A stretch of 64,000 nt of DNA from Pseudorhizobium tarimense (lineage in GTDB: Bacteria; Pseudomonadota; Alphaproteobacteria; Rhizobiales; Rhizobiaceae): assembly GCF_022968135.1 (NCBI RefSeq), contig NZ_JALJRA010000017.1:1-64000 (forward strand), read 5' to 3'. A program made the position numbers and the translations under genes. The notes beneath the pieces are model-generated. The model did not search any database and was not told the DNA's origin. It saw only the letters and a list, made by a program, of their open reading frames with translations. Shown here piece after piece: positions 52,922 to 62,035 of this stretch. Within the stretch, counting starts at the first letter, position 1. Each line of letters opens with the position of its first letter.

Positions 52922-53593
52922 ATGCTCAAAATCTTCAACGAGTTTCAGCGCCGGCCAGACTTACTGGCGCGGTTTGACGACGTAATCAGCTGCTATTCCG
53001 CCTCCGCGGTGTTCGCCGACGTGCAGTACCGGACAGGCGTGATGGACAGTGGCATCAAGCCCGCGTTCCGGGCCAAGGTTTGCGGACAGGCGATCACCGT
53101 GCAACTTTCAAAAGGCGACCTTGTCGACCCCCTCAAGGCCCTGGAGATGGGCCAGAGCGGCGACATTATTGTCGTTGATGCCGGCGGAGACACCGACACA
53201 TCTGTCTGCGGTGGCCTAATGGGTGGGCTTGCGAAGAACCGTGGCATTCGCGCAATGATCGTGGATGGAGCAGGCCGCGACACGGATGAGCTGGAAGATA
53301 TCAACTGGCCGATCTGGACACGTGCGATTACCCCGCGCGGCACACACACCATGTTTTCGCAGCGGAAGGACGAGCTTTCGATCAATGTGCCAATTGCTTG
53401 CGGCGGTGTGGCGGTTAATCCCGGCGACTTCATCGTGGCGGATCTGATGGGCGTCGTCGTTATTCCGCTGGCGAGGGCCCAAGAGGTCGTCGAACTCGCA
53501 GCCGAACAGGCGGACCGGGAGGCGAAGACGCGTACCTGGGTTCAGCAGGGCAAGACGGTTGAAGACCTACTGAACGAATTCGGTCGAATATAA
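52922..53593 (+). CDS. RraA-family aldolase/dimethylmenaquinone methyltransferase-like protein
   Basis: A 223-aa member of the RraA/HMG-CHA aldolase family. The active-site string is VDGAGRDTDELEDINWPIW, where Arg119 and Asp120 match the substrate arginine and metal aspartate of CHA aldolase; GGLMGGLAKNRG supplies the preceding loop. It is shorter at the N-terminus than galC and differs at most other positions, so a different 4-hydroxy-2-oxo acid is likely. Last gene of the tctCBA operon, where cleavage to pyruvate would end the pathway. Confidence 0.82.
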   Translation: MLKIFNEFQRRPDLLARFDDVISCYSASAVFADVQYRTGVMDSGIKPAFRAKVCGQAITVQLSKGDLVDPLKALEMGQSGDIIVVDAGGDTDTSVCGGLMGGLAKNRGIRAMIVDGAGRDTDELEDINWPIWTRAITPRGTHTMFSQRKDELSINVPIACGGVAVNPGDFIVADLMGVVVIPLARAQEVVELAAEQADREAKTRTWVQQGKTVEDLLNEFGRI

Positions 53594-54187
53594 TAAATGA
53601 AGGCTGGACGTACATGCGTGCACCAAAGGCGTCGTTGCCAACTGCAATGATATAACCCGTTTTAGCACCCTGGCGTGCTACGGCAATGATCGCGTTAGAT
53701 GCTATCCGGCCATAGCCAACCAGCCCATGGTGCCACCACGCAGACGGTAGATGGGTTGAGAGCGCGCGACATTCCATCGCCCCTTGCGGACATCCTTGTC
53801 GCGGCTAACTATCCTGCGCGCTACCGTGAAGAGCAGAGCGAGTGCGCGGGTCGCAACCTCCTCGACCCCATAATCAGGAACGTTTGCGACGTAGATGCCG
53901 CGCCGCGCCGCTTCATCACGATCGATGTTATCAACGCCGACGTCGTAGCGGACAATTGTCCGACACGCAGGCATTGCAGCCAGCGCAACCGCATCTACAG
54001 GACTCTCCCTCACCATCACAGCGTCAGCGCCGATGACGGCGCGCCGAACCTCTTCGACGCGCCCGTGGCAGGATCTCTCCACGACGTGAGCACCGAAGGA
54101 AGCCAGAGCGGCCTGCTCTATCTCGACTCCCCCGTATCCTTCATCCAGGACGACGACGAGAGGGCTATCTCGGTGCATCGCGTTCAT
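53594..54187 (-). pseudogene. Frameshifted and truncated D-2-hydroxyacid dehydrogenase
   Basis: The N-terminal part reads as a normal phosphoglycerate-dehydrogenase-like protein up to RDKDVRKGRWNVARSQPIYRLRG, including VGVDNIDRDEAARRGIYVANVP. A missing G in the run after GGCACCATGGG (near 53728) shifts the frame and gives a stop at 53702. In the next frame the Rossmann motif GLVGYGRIASNAII continues for about 45 codons, after which homology ends abruptly at the 3' end of the convergent RraA gene. The cofactor domain remainder and the catalytic Arg-Glu-His part are absent. It is a broken remnant, downstream of the TRAP operon. Confidence 0.82.
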
Positions 54188-54202
54188 CTTTTCCGCCTCC
54201 CC

Positions 54203-55216
54203 TTACTGACTGCCAGCCGCTTCGGCTTCAGCTTGCAGGAGCTTTTCCACCCGCTCAGCACCCACCGCCTCTTCCAGGTGCTTGCGCACTGCCGGCTGAG
54301 CGAGTTCGCGGAAAGCAGCAATCTCTTCCTCCGTCGGCACGTAGACCTCCATACCGACGTCAGTCAGCGTCTTCTCGGCAGCGAGGTCGGTTGCCCGGGT
54401 CATGTCGCGGTGGATTGTGCGAGCTTCCACGACGCAAGTTTCGACCGCCTGCTTCTCGGTGTCGCTAAGGCCCTGATAGAAAGCGTCACTCATCAGATAG
54501 GCATGCAGGCTGTAGACGTGCCCGTCCAACGTCACATACTTCTGGCTCTGGTACAGGCTCGCGGCCATGATGTTGGTGACACCATTCTCCTGTCCATCGA
54601 CCGTGCCCTGTGCCAGCGCCGCAGGCAGTTCAGCCCAGTCGATAGCCGAGGGGCTCGCGCCGAGGCTTTCCATCAGGGAGATGAAAACTGGCGCCGGCTG
54701 CACGCGCATCTTCAGACCCTGCATGTCCGCCGGTGTCTTGATCGGGTGCTTCGAATTGGTGAAGTGCCGGATGCCGTTGTCAGCATAGGCCAGGAGACGG
54801 ATACCGGTTTCCTTCAGCATCTCATCAGCAAATTCCTTCCCAAATTCGCCATCAAGAACTTTGTAAGCCGTCTCATGGTTCGGGAAGAGATACGGTAATG
54901 CGAATACGTCGAACGGCTGGTAGACGCTGGAAATGCCACCATCGTGAACGACGGCGAGTTCAAGTGTGCCGAACTTCAATCCTTCAAGAGCCGTCGTCGC
55001 ATTCCCAAGCTGACCAGCGGGAAAGATCTGCACATCGATCGAACCGCTTGTCGCCTTCTCCACACATGCTTCGAAGGCAAGTGCGGCCGCGTGCTTTGGC
55101 TGGTCCTCTCGGCCCGGCTGGTAGTGTGTGTATTTGAGAACCTTGGCCTGCTGCCCAACGGCGGAACCGGCCAAAAGTGTCAACGCTGTGGTTGCGATCA
55201 GTATTTTTTTGAACAT
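54203..55216 (-). CDS. TRAP transporter substrate-binding protein (DctP family)
   Basis: A 337-aa periplasmic receptor with a signal peptide of about 21 residues (ends SAVG-Q). It has VLKYTHYQPGREDQPKHAAA at the mature start, the clamp region GLKMRVQPAPVFISLMESLG with the carboxylate-binding arginine, and DGQENGVTNIMAASLYQ. A strong GGAGGTAAAG box precedes the ATG. First gene of the second dctPMQ operon in the window, with the small-subunit gene encoded upstream of the large one on the same strand; the ligand is unknown. Confidence 0.9.
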   Translation of the reverse strand: MFKKILIATTALTLLAGSAVGQQAKVLKYTHYQPGREDQPKHAAALAFEACVEKATSGSIDVQIFPAGQLGNATTALEGLKFGTLELAVVHDGGISSVYQPFDVFALPYLFPNHETAYKVLDGEFGKEFADEMLKETGIRLLAYADNGIRHFTNSKHPIKTPADMQGLKMRVQPAPVFISLMESLGASPSAIDWAELPAALAQGTVDGQENGVTNIMAASLYQSQKYVTLDGHVYSLHAYLMSDAFYQGLSDTEKQAVETCVVEARTIHRDMTRATDLAAEKTLTDVGMEVYVPTEEEIAAFRELAQPAVRKHLEEAVGAERVEKLLQAEAEAAGSQ

Positions 55217-55248
55217 CTCTCTTTACCTCCTGATTGAGAGTTTTGCCT

Positions 55249-56538
55249 TCACCGGCTGTAGCCAAACAGATTGGGCAGCCAAGTCGTGAATGCGGGGAAG
55301 AAAACAATCAGCGCGAACACCAAAAGTTCTGCCATCAGCATCGGAATGATTGCACGAGCCAGCGTGAAAATCGGTATCTTTGCGACAACCGTCACGACGA
55401 ACAGAACAGCGCCAACCGGTGGCGTGATCATCCCAATCGTCAGGTTGAGGATCACCACCATCGCAAAGTGCAGCGGGTCGATGCCGGCGTTCTGAGCTAA
55501 CGGCGCTAGTATCGGTACGAGAATGATCACCGCTGGCAGCGTATCGAGGAAAAGTCCGCAGATGAGCAGGAAAAGCGATACCACGATCAGCAGTATGGTC
55601 GGCGACAGACCCCAACTGGCGATCGCCTGGCTGATCCCCTGAGGGATCTGCAGAACTGTCAGCATGTACGCGAAGATCGTCGCCATGGAAACGACGAGCA
55701 ATACCGCGGAGGTCATGATTGCAGTCGACACGAGAATGCGTGGGATCTGGCGGATCGAGAGCGTCCCGATGACAAACCTACCCACGAGAAATGCGTAAAC
55801 AGCTGCAACGGCGGAGGCCTCTGTGGGCGTAAAGATGCCGCCATGGATTCCGCCTAGAATGATTGCCGGCATCACGAGCGCCGGGAAAACCTTCCAGGAA
55901 TCCTTCAGGAACTGCGCCCAGGCGGGGCGCGCCATCGGGAACGTATAGTCATTGCGTCTGCTCAGCCACCAGTTTACCGCCAGCAATGACATACCCAGCA
56001 TCAAACCGGGCACGATGCCTGCCAGAAAGAGTCCGATCACACTGACACTGTTGTCTGTCAGGGCATATATAATCATGATGATCGAAGGTGGGATGATTGG
56101 CGCAATGATCGCACTGGAGGCTGTTAACGCCGCCGCATAGGGTGCGGGATAACCGGCTTGTCGCATCATCCGAATGATGACGGATCCAGGCCCAGCCGCA
56201 TCGGCCAAAGCAGAGCCACTAATTCCGGCCATGAAGATCGCCATTATGACATTTGCGTAGCCGAGGCCACCCCGGACATTGCCAATCAACTGGCAGGCGA
56301 AACGAACGAGCAGATCGGTGATCCGCCCACCTGTCATTAACTCCGCGGCGAGAATGAAGAAGGGGACGGCCATCAGTGGAAAGCTGTCGATCCCAGTGAA
56401 GAGTCTCTGCGGCACCAGCATCGGAGAGTATGTCCCACCCCAAAGAAGGGCTGCAAGTCCGGCACCGCCCATTGCGATCGAGACTGGGATGCCTATCACG
56501 AGTGCGACGACAAAGACGCAGATCAGAACGAAGGTCAT
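55249..56538 (-). CDS. TRAP transporter large permease subunit (DctM)
   Basis: A 429-aa membrane protein with DctM signatures: IPVSIAMGGAGLAALLWGG at the N-terminus, SGSALADAAGPGSVIIRMMRQAGYP near residue 110, PPSIIMIIYALT, and NLTIGMITPPVGAVLFVV near the end. Its ATG overlaps the small-subunit stop (ATGA). Together with the neighbours it forms a complete importer. Confidence 0.93.
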   Translation of the reverse strand: MTFVLICVFVVALVIGIPVSIAMGGAGLAALLWGGTYSPMLVPQRLFTGIDSFPLMAVPFFILAAELMTGGRITDLLVRFACQLIGNVRGGLGYANVIMAIFMAGISGSALADAAGPGSVIIRMMRQAGYPAPYAAALTASSAIIAPIIPPSIIMIIYALTDNSVSVIGLFLAGIVPGLMLGMSLLAVNWWLSRRNDYTFPMARPAWAQFLKDSWKVFPALVMPAIILGGIHGGIFTPTEASAVAAVYAFLVGRFVIGTLSIRQIPRILVSTAIMTSAVLLVVSMATIFAYMLTVLQIPQGISQAIASWGLSPTILLIVVSLFLLICGLFLDTLPAVIILVPILAPLAQNAGIDPLHFAMVVILNLTIGMITPPVGAVLFVVTVVAKIPIFTLARAIIPMLMAELLVFALIVFFPAFTTWLPNLFGYSR

Positions 56539-57065
56539 ACGCCTAGCCTCTCTGCAGTCGGCTCATTGACTGGCTGTTCATCCGCACCAGGAAGATGTGG
56601 GATACGGTCGACGTAGGGTCTGAATCCGAAAAGGAGATGGATGGCGGCGAGGAGGCAGCCAATTGGCACCCCGAGGTAGATGATTCCCAGCGGGATCCCA
56701 AGCACGGGCGACGTCTGTGGCATGGCGAACTGGGCATAGGCGAGGCCGTACCAAGCAACGCTCAGAAGGAAGAGTAGTATCATGGCACCGAGAATAAGGC
56801 GTACTCTGACAACGACAGTTGGGGGAAGCATGTCTTGAACCACTTCCACCGCAACATGGGCGCCAGCACGCAGAGCAAGACCAGCACCAAGGTATGCAAC
56901 CCAGATCATCATGTAGCGCGTCGACTCTTCCACCCACGGCAGAGAGATTCCGACGAAGTAACGCATCACCACGTTCGCGAAAACAAGGATGGTCATCACC
57001 AGCATGAGCAAACCGATGACGATCTTGTTTGCCCACACAAAATAGAAATCAGCTTTCTGCAGCAT
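56535..57065 (-). CDS. TRAP transporter small permease subunit (DctQ)
   Basis: A 176-aa protein with four hydrophobic segments and the DctQ motif NVVMRYFVGISLPWVEESTRYMMIW (about 35-60) followed by LRAGAHVAVEVVQD. The ATG at 57065 has GGGAGGAA upstream; the 12-codon extension is less likely. It precedes the large-subunit gene with a four-base overlap. Confidence 0.9.
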   Translation of the reverse strand: MLQKADFYFVWANKIVIGLLMLVMTILVFANVVMRYFVGISLPWVEESTRYMMIWVAYLGAGLALRAGAHVAVEVVQDMLPPTVVVRVRLILGAMILLFLLSVAWYGLAYAQFAMPQTSPVLGIPLGIIYLGVPIGCLLAAIHLLFGFRPYVDRIPHLPGADEQPVNEPTAERLGV

Positions 57066-57119
57066 TTGTTCCTCCCCCCGGGATGCCGCGCCTGGCCGCA
57101 TCCGGGTAGCCTGCTTAGT

Positions 57120-58133
57120 TCAGGTAAGGTTCCGCTTTGGGTCCCACTTCAGCACCCCATTCAGTTGCAGGGCCGTCAAGTAGACGTTGCCGTCCTCGTC
57201 CGCTGTCAGGCCATCGGTGTTGGAAGGGAGAACGGTCTCAACCCGGACTGCCGACTGCAATTCTGCCTCCGAAACCGTTTCGTCCTGGAGAAGCGCCGTC
57301 GGAAGTGAGTAGAGCTTCTTGCCGGCCAGATTTGTCCAGTAAAGAGTCTGTTTGTCGCCAGATAGGCCCACTCCGTCCGCACCGGCGCGCATCCGTCCAT
57401 TCTTCAGGACCGGCCTGCCATTGATCGTGAAGCTGAAGTGGGGCTCGTCATTGGTGAAGGTTGTGGCATTCAAGACGCGCCGGGCACTGTTGGTGCTCTT
57501 GTTGTGAACGATTAGGCCACCGCACAACGGGTCGCTGAAGATGCCGCTATCCGTGATGTAGGCAAAGCCTGCATCATTATCGACAACAACGTCGTTCAAG
57601 AAGGAGCACGTCTTGTTCGAAACATCTGGTGCGAATGCCAGGCGCTGAAGCTCCCGGCCGCTGTTGACATCCCAGTGCGCGAGCTTTTTGTCCTGGTCTC
57701 CGGAAGGCGCGCCAGCGACGTGGCCCTGATCAAGGATCCACATCACGTCATTCTCATCGATCTCGGAACCGACTACGGCCTTCAACCGGTCAGGATTGTT
57801 GATTTCATTGAGCGCTTCAGAAGGAAATGCCTGTAGTTCGTAGCCATCGCCTGTTTTGACGAGCTTCGACACTGTCGCGAGGATTTCAGCACCACCGCAA
57901 CGCGCTGTGGTTACGTACATATTGCCGGCAGAGTCGAATTTCAGACCCTGCACCAGTGCCTTCCCTTTGAGCTTGCTCGCGTCCCACCGGCCAGCGATAG
58001 GCTTGTCCTCAACCGCATAGCTCAAGCTGTTCATCCGCGCGACGGGCGCTTCTGTTTCACCTTCTGCCGCGGCGCCAGATGAAAGCATCATCGTGACGCA
58101 CAAAGCAGCGGTCCCCACCTTCAGAATTATCAT
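57120..58133 (-). CDS. Sec-exported royal-jelly/yellow-family beta-propeller protein
   Basis: A 337-aa protein of the major royal jelly protein/yellow family with a Sec signal peptide of about 23 residues (ends GAAA-E). Family strings are DENDVMWILDQGHVAG, CSFLNDVVVDNDAGFAYITDSG, GVGLSGDKQTLYWTNLAGKKLYSLP and SNTDGLTADEDGNVYLTAL. Four or more cysteines could form disulfides in the periplasm. It lies between the second TRAP operon and a TctAB pair on the same strand. The other family member, near 32 kb, uses the Tat route instead. Function in bacteria is unknown. Confidence 0.78.
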   Translation of the reverse strand: MIILKVGTAALCVTMMLSSGAAAEGETEAPVARMNSLSYAVEDKPIAGRWDASKLKGKALVQGLKFDSAGNMYVTTARCGGAEILATVSKLVKTGDGYELQAFPSEALNEINNPDRLKAVVGSEIDENDVMWILDQGHVAGAPSGDQDKKLAHWDVNSGRELQRLAFAPDVSNKTCSFLNDVVVDNDAGFAYITDSGIFSDPLCGGLIVHNKSTNSARRVLNATTFTNDEPHFSFTINGRPVLKNGRMRAGADGVGLSGDKQTLYWTNLAGKKLYSLPTALLQDETVSEAELQSAVRVETVLPSNTDGLTADEDGNVYLTALQLNGVLKWDPKRNLT

Positions 58134-58267
58134 GTATCCCTCCCTCCCAAAGGCGCCTAGGAAATCAGCCTCCGAACTGCTACCTTAATACGATTGAGAC
58201 ATCCACAGACACCACCTATTCAGAGCTCTAAGGATGCCGGCTGGCGGCCATGTATCGAAAGGAATTC

Positions 58268-59776
58268 TCACTCCACGTTGGGCTCGACCGCAGGGCTGGG
58301 CTCGATGGAACGAATTTTCCGAAGACTGGTCCAAACAACAGCCGCCAGAAAGAGACCGACCATCGTCAGGTTCACCGGACCTGAAAAAAGGTGAAGCAGG
58401 TCTCCATCGTTCAGCAGCATTGAACGCCGGAAGTTTTCCTCCAGCATCGGCCCTAGGACAAAACCCATGAGCACGGGGGCCACCTCGAACTCGAGCAGGC
58501 GCAAGACGTAGCCACCGAACCCGAACAGAACCAGCAGCCACATGTCAAACAGGCTGTACTGTAACGTGTAGATTCCGATGCACACGAAACAGGTGATGGC
58601 CGGAAACAGCAGTGTGTAGGGGATCTTGAGCAGCCTTACCCAGACGCCGATCAATGGAATGTTGAGCAGCAGAAGGAACAAATTACCGATCCAGAAGCTC
58701 GCGACGATTGCCCAGAACATCTCGAGATTCTCTCGCATGAACTGGGGACCTGGAACGATCCCGTGCATCATCATCGCTCCTAGGATGATCGCAGTCGTGG
58801 TGGTACCTGGTATCCCGAGTGCGAAAGTCGGAATGAACGCAGTCTGCGCCGCCGCGTTGTTTGCGGCTTCAGGAGCCGCGACTCCTTCGACGACCCCGGT
58901 TCCGAAAAGCTTGGCTCGCGGCGATAGCTTTTTCTCGACTGCGTAGCTAAGGAAGGAAGCAAGCGCCAGGCCGGCCCCAGGGAGCGGACCGACAATGCTG
59001 CCTATTGCTGTTCCCCGAAGCGTGGGGACCACTGATCGCACGGCATCGTCTCGCGTCGGCAGCAAGGACCGCATCGTGATGCGGTCGCGGATATGCGGGG
59101 CTGTATGTTCGGTGATGGACCAGATGATCTCTGCCACACCAAATAAACCCATGGCGAGGATGATGACACTGATGCCGTCGAGGAGATCGATATAGCCCAT
59201 CGTGAAGCGACCCAAACCTGTCTGGATGTCCGCACCGACGAGACCAAGCAGGATACCGATCGCCAGCATGGCCAGGCCCTTCAGCGCGCTGCCGCGCGTG
59301 ATCGTTGCCGCAAGCAACAGACCCAATAGGATCGCGACGAAGTATTCGCGGCTCTGGAACTTCATTGCGAAGGCGAGGAAAAGGGGCGTTGCCCCCATGA
59401 GGAGCAAAACACCCAGAGTGCCGCCCACAAAAGAGGCCGCCGTGGTAATGAACAGGGCAACACCCGCCCTCCCCTGCTGCGCCATTGGATAGCCATCGAG
59501 GCAGGTGACTGCATTGGAGGGCGTGCCCGGCAGATTAAGCAGGATGGAGGCCGTCGACCCGCCATATTCCGCCCCGTAATAGACGCCAGCCAGCATGATG
59601 ATCGCCGCCGTTGGGTCAAGGTAGAAGGTGATCGGCAAGAGCATGGTGATCGCGGCCAGCGAACCAATGCCTGGCAGGACCCCGACCGCATTTCCGACCA
59701 GCACCCCAAAGAAACAGTAGAAGAGGTTTGAAAAGGTGAACGCCGCCAACACGCCGTCAATGATAGGGCCGGTCAT
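58268..59776 (-). CDS. TctA large permease subunit (third TTT system)
   Basis: A 502-aa membrane protein with GNAVGVLPGIGSLAAITMLLP (about 27-47), the AEYGGSTASILLNLPGTPSNAVTCLDGYPMA block, SIVGPLPGAGLALASFLSYA in the middle and ALGIPGTTTTAIILGAMM later. Its ATG overlaps the TctB stop (ATGA). No TctC receptor gene lies in this operon, so it must use a receptor encoded elsewhere or one of the two in this window. Confidence 0.92.
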   Translation of the reverse strand: MTGPIIDGVLAAFTFSNLFYCFFGVLVGNAVGVLPGIGSLAAITMLLPITFYLDPTAAIIMLAGVYYGAEYGGSTASILLNLPGTPSNAVTCLDGYPMAQQGRAGVALFITTAASFVGGTLGVLLLMGATPLFLAFAMKFQSREYFVAILLGLLLAATITRGSALKGLAMLAIGILLGLVGADIQTGLGRFTMGYIDLLDGISVIILAMGLFGVAEIIWSITEHTAPHIRDRITMRSLLPTRDDAVRSVVPTLRGTAIGSIVGPLPGAGLALASFLSYAVEKKLSPRAKLFGTGVVEGVAAPEAANNAAAQTAFIPTFALGIPGTTTTAIILGAMMMHGIVPGPQFMRENLEMFWAIVASFWIGNLFLLLLNIPLIGVWVRLLKIPYTLLFPAITCFVCIGIYTLQYSLFDMWLLVLFGFGGYVLRLLEFEVAPVLMGFVLGPMLEENFRRSMLLNDGDLLHLFSGPVNLTMVGLFLAAVVWTSLRKIRSIEPSPAVEPNVE

Positions 59777-60222
59777 AGCGGGATCCTTGCAGCAGGGATG
59801 GTCATTCCAAGCCCGACGCTAAAGACGAGCCACCCGAAAACCGCCATGAACATGGCCAGCCACACTGTTCGCTTCGAGACTCCCTGGCGAGATCCGAAAG
59901 CTGCGATAAGAGTGACGACGAAGAGCGTCGGCATCATACCGAAGGATTTGATCATGAGCGTGAACGAGATGACTGCTGCAAGCACCGCAGCCGGCGCGCG
60001 ATAGGATGCCTTGATCCTCGAAGGAACCCTATTCCGCAGCGAAAGGCCGCAGAGGACAAGGCCGATCATGACCGAGACGACTGCCACAGCTGCTGGAAAG
60101 GCTCCGGGGCCTGTCAGACCGGGATCGTCGGCGAGAAGCTGTCCGGCTTCCAGCGCAAAGGGCAGGCTGATGCCGATGACAATGAGGCCTCCCAAGAGGT
60201 TCGGCTTGTTTATTGGTCTCAT
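59773..60222 (-). CDS. TctB small permease subunit (third TTT system)
   Basis: A 149-aa protein with four hydrophobic segments and the TctB features LLGGLIVIGISLPFALEAGQLL and LTGPGAFPAAVAVVSVMIG. GAGGAGAGA precedes the ATG at 60222; a 35-codon upstream extension overlaps the spacer and the decarboxylase end and is not hydrophobic. Coupled to TctA by a four-base overlap. Confidence 0.85.
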   Translation of the reverse strand: MRPINKPNLLGGLIVIGISLPFALEAGQLLADDPGLTGPGAFPAAVAVVSVMIGLVLCGLSLRNRVPSRIKASYRAPAAVLAAVISFTLMIKSFGMMPTLFVVTLIAAFGSRQGVSKRTVWLAMFMAVFGWLVFSVGLGMTIPAARIPL

Positions 60223-60250
60223 TCTCTCCTCCTCGGCGCCTCGCCAGCCA

Positions 60251-62035
60251 CTACCCCTGCCGGTCAGCGTAGCCTCCCTCGACAAGCACATCGATGAAGA
60301 CACGCCCGCCGGCCTTGACCCGTCCAATGGCCTTTGGAAGAAGCTCGATGAGCGCCCGCTCGTCCGTTACGGGCCCGTATGCATCGAAGCCCTGTGCACG
60401 CGCTATCGCTGCGTTGTCCACGGCGGGATCGATCCGCTGTCCAATCCACTTGTTCTCCACTGGCCGGTCCCGTTCGATAGCAACCCGCTCCTGGTGAACC
60501 TCGTCGTTGAAGTAGGAACGGTTGTTGGCAACGATGAATAGGACCGGAACATCCATGTGCGCGGCCGTCCAGAGCGCCTGCATACCGATGGCGAAGTCGC
60601 CGTCTCCTATGATTCCGACCACCATCCGGGCGTGATCTTTCAGAGCGAGCGCCGCTCCGACCGTGTGACCGGGACCGCTGCCCACGGTTCCGCCAGCGTC
60701 CTTCCCAAGAAAGGAAAGCGGATGATCGAAGTCACAAGCCAGCGGGGACCACCCGAAGGGCAGCCTCGCGAACGTAGAGGGAATCCCCTTCAAGGCAGAT
60801 GTCACGATGAAAGAGAGATCCGCCACCCGCATGGGCCTATCTCCGAGTGGCTGCTGGCGACGTGACGCGGCCGCCACACCCCAATGGGGCCCCTCCGACC
60901 GCCTGTCGGGCACAGCATCCGTGCCAATCGCCGCGAGCAACTGGCTTACAACCTCATCCGGGTCGGCAAGCACGGGTATGTCGACCGCTGCCAGGGCCTG
61001 ATGATCGGTCGACCAGCCATTCGCGAGATAGCCATCCAGGGATACGTTCGCGATGCGCGCTCGGATCGGGGCTTGTGTTTGGCTGCCTCCGCTCCTTGCC
61101 GAGAGAAAGCCCGCAAGATCGTGCCAGTCGAAACTAATCACGAGGTCCGCCCTTGCGAGCAATTGGCACTCCGCCTCCGTCGGGCGTTCACCCACCGGCG
61201 GCAGAATGTGAGAGGGGTGCATGGTTGGGAACACTGCTGCCGCGTGCAGGCCGGACAAGACTGTTGCACCGGTCCTTTCCGCAAGCGCCACACGTGCTCC
61301 CCAGGCGTGAAGGCTGCGGCTGCCTCGGCCGAACAGGAAAACCGGATTGCTGGCACGACCGAGCGCGGCAATCAACGCGTCAATGGTCTTCGGCGTGGCT
61401 CCCGGCGGCTCTGCCGGCTTGAAGCGTTCGACGGGAGGTATAACAACTGGCTGAGTAAGCTCCGTTTCCTGAAGCGTTCCGTCGAGGCAGAGATAGACAG
61501 GCCCCCTCGGCTCGCTTCGCGTGATCTGATCCGCGCGAAGCAAGGATTCCACCGCAGCTTCAGCCGACGCCGGAAGGTCGTCCCATTTTACGAAGTTGCG
61601 GACGAGCGCCCCCTGATCTCGCGCCGTGTGGACCCAATCTATCCACGGACGGCGCCGATGCGCATCCACCGGCCCGGTGCCGCCGATCACCATCATCGGC
61701 TGGCGGTCGCACCACGCATCAAAAATACCCATGGCTCCATTCAGGAGGCCGACATTGGCATGCAGGGCAACGGCCATGGGGCGACCGGCGGCACGAGCAT
61801 AACCTTGTGCTATGAAGACGCTCTGAACCTCGTGGAGGCACATCACGAGCGTAGGCCCCCGGTTGCCCAGGTGATTGACGATGCTGTCCTGAAGACCCCG
61901 AAAACTTGAGCCGGGAACGAGGGCCAGATAGTCGTAGCCAAGGGCGCGCAATCCGTCAGCAATGACGTCGCTCCCCCATCTCTTCTCGAAGGATACGCAT
62001 TGGCCGGCGGCTTGCTTGGATACAGGGTTTGTCAT
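60251..62035 (-). CDS. Thiamine-diphosphate-dependent decarboxylase-like enzyme
   Basis: A 594-aa enzyme of the benzoylformate decarboxylase/acetolactate synthase group. The Pyr domain has the catalytic glutamate in MCLHEVQSVFIAQGYA (Glu69); the central domain follows from about residue 215; the PP domain has IIGDGDFAIGMQALW ending in VANNRSYFND, which supplies the metal-binding aspartate and asparagine. It is the first gene of the operon with TctB and TctA, 28 bases before TctB. It likely decarboxylates a 2-oxo acid derived from the imported compound, and the aldehyde so formed could be oxidised by the divergent aldehyde dehydrogenase. Confidence 0.82.
   Translation of the reverse strand: MTNPVSKQAAGQCVSFEKRWGSDVIADGLRALGYDYLALVPGSSFRGLQDSIVNHLGNRGPTLVMCLHEVQSVFIAQGYARAAGRPMAVALHANVGLLNGAMGIFDAWCDRQPMMVIGGTGPVDAHRRRPWIDWVHTARDQGALVRNFVKWDDLPASAEAAVESLLRADQITRSEPRGPVYLCLDGTLQETELTQPVVIPPVERFKPAEPPGATPKTIDALIAALGRASNPVFLFGRGSRSLHAWGARVALAERTGATVLSGLHAAAVFPTMHPSHILPPVGERPTEAECQLLARADLVISFDWHDLAGFLSARSGGSQTQAPIRARIANVSLDGYLANGWSTDHQALAAVDIPVLADPDEVVSQLLAAIGTDAVPDRRSEGPHWGVAAASRRQQPLGDRPMRVADLSFIVTSALKGIPSTFARLPFGWSPLACDFDHPLSFLGKDAGGTVGSGPGHTVGAALALKDHARMVVGIIGDGDFAIGMQALWTAAHMDVPVLFIVANNRSYFNDEVHQERVAIERDRPVENKWIGQRIDPAVDNAAIARAQGFDAYGPVTDERALIELLPKAIGRVKAGGRVFIDVLVEGGYADRQG

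Noticed and set aside
53699-54898. 399-codon open frame on the + strand
   Set aside because: It lies opposite the dehydrogenase remnant and the TRAP receptor gene, whose protein features are clear. The + strand product has no domain-like sequence.
60884-61909. 341-codon open frame on the + strand
   Set aside because: Antisense to the thiamine-diphosphate enzyme, which has all catalytic motifs on the minus strand.
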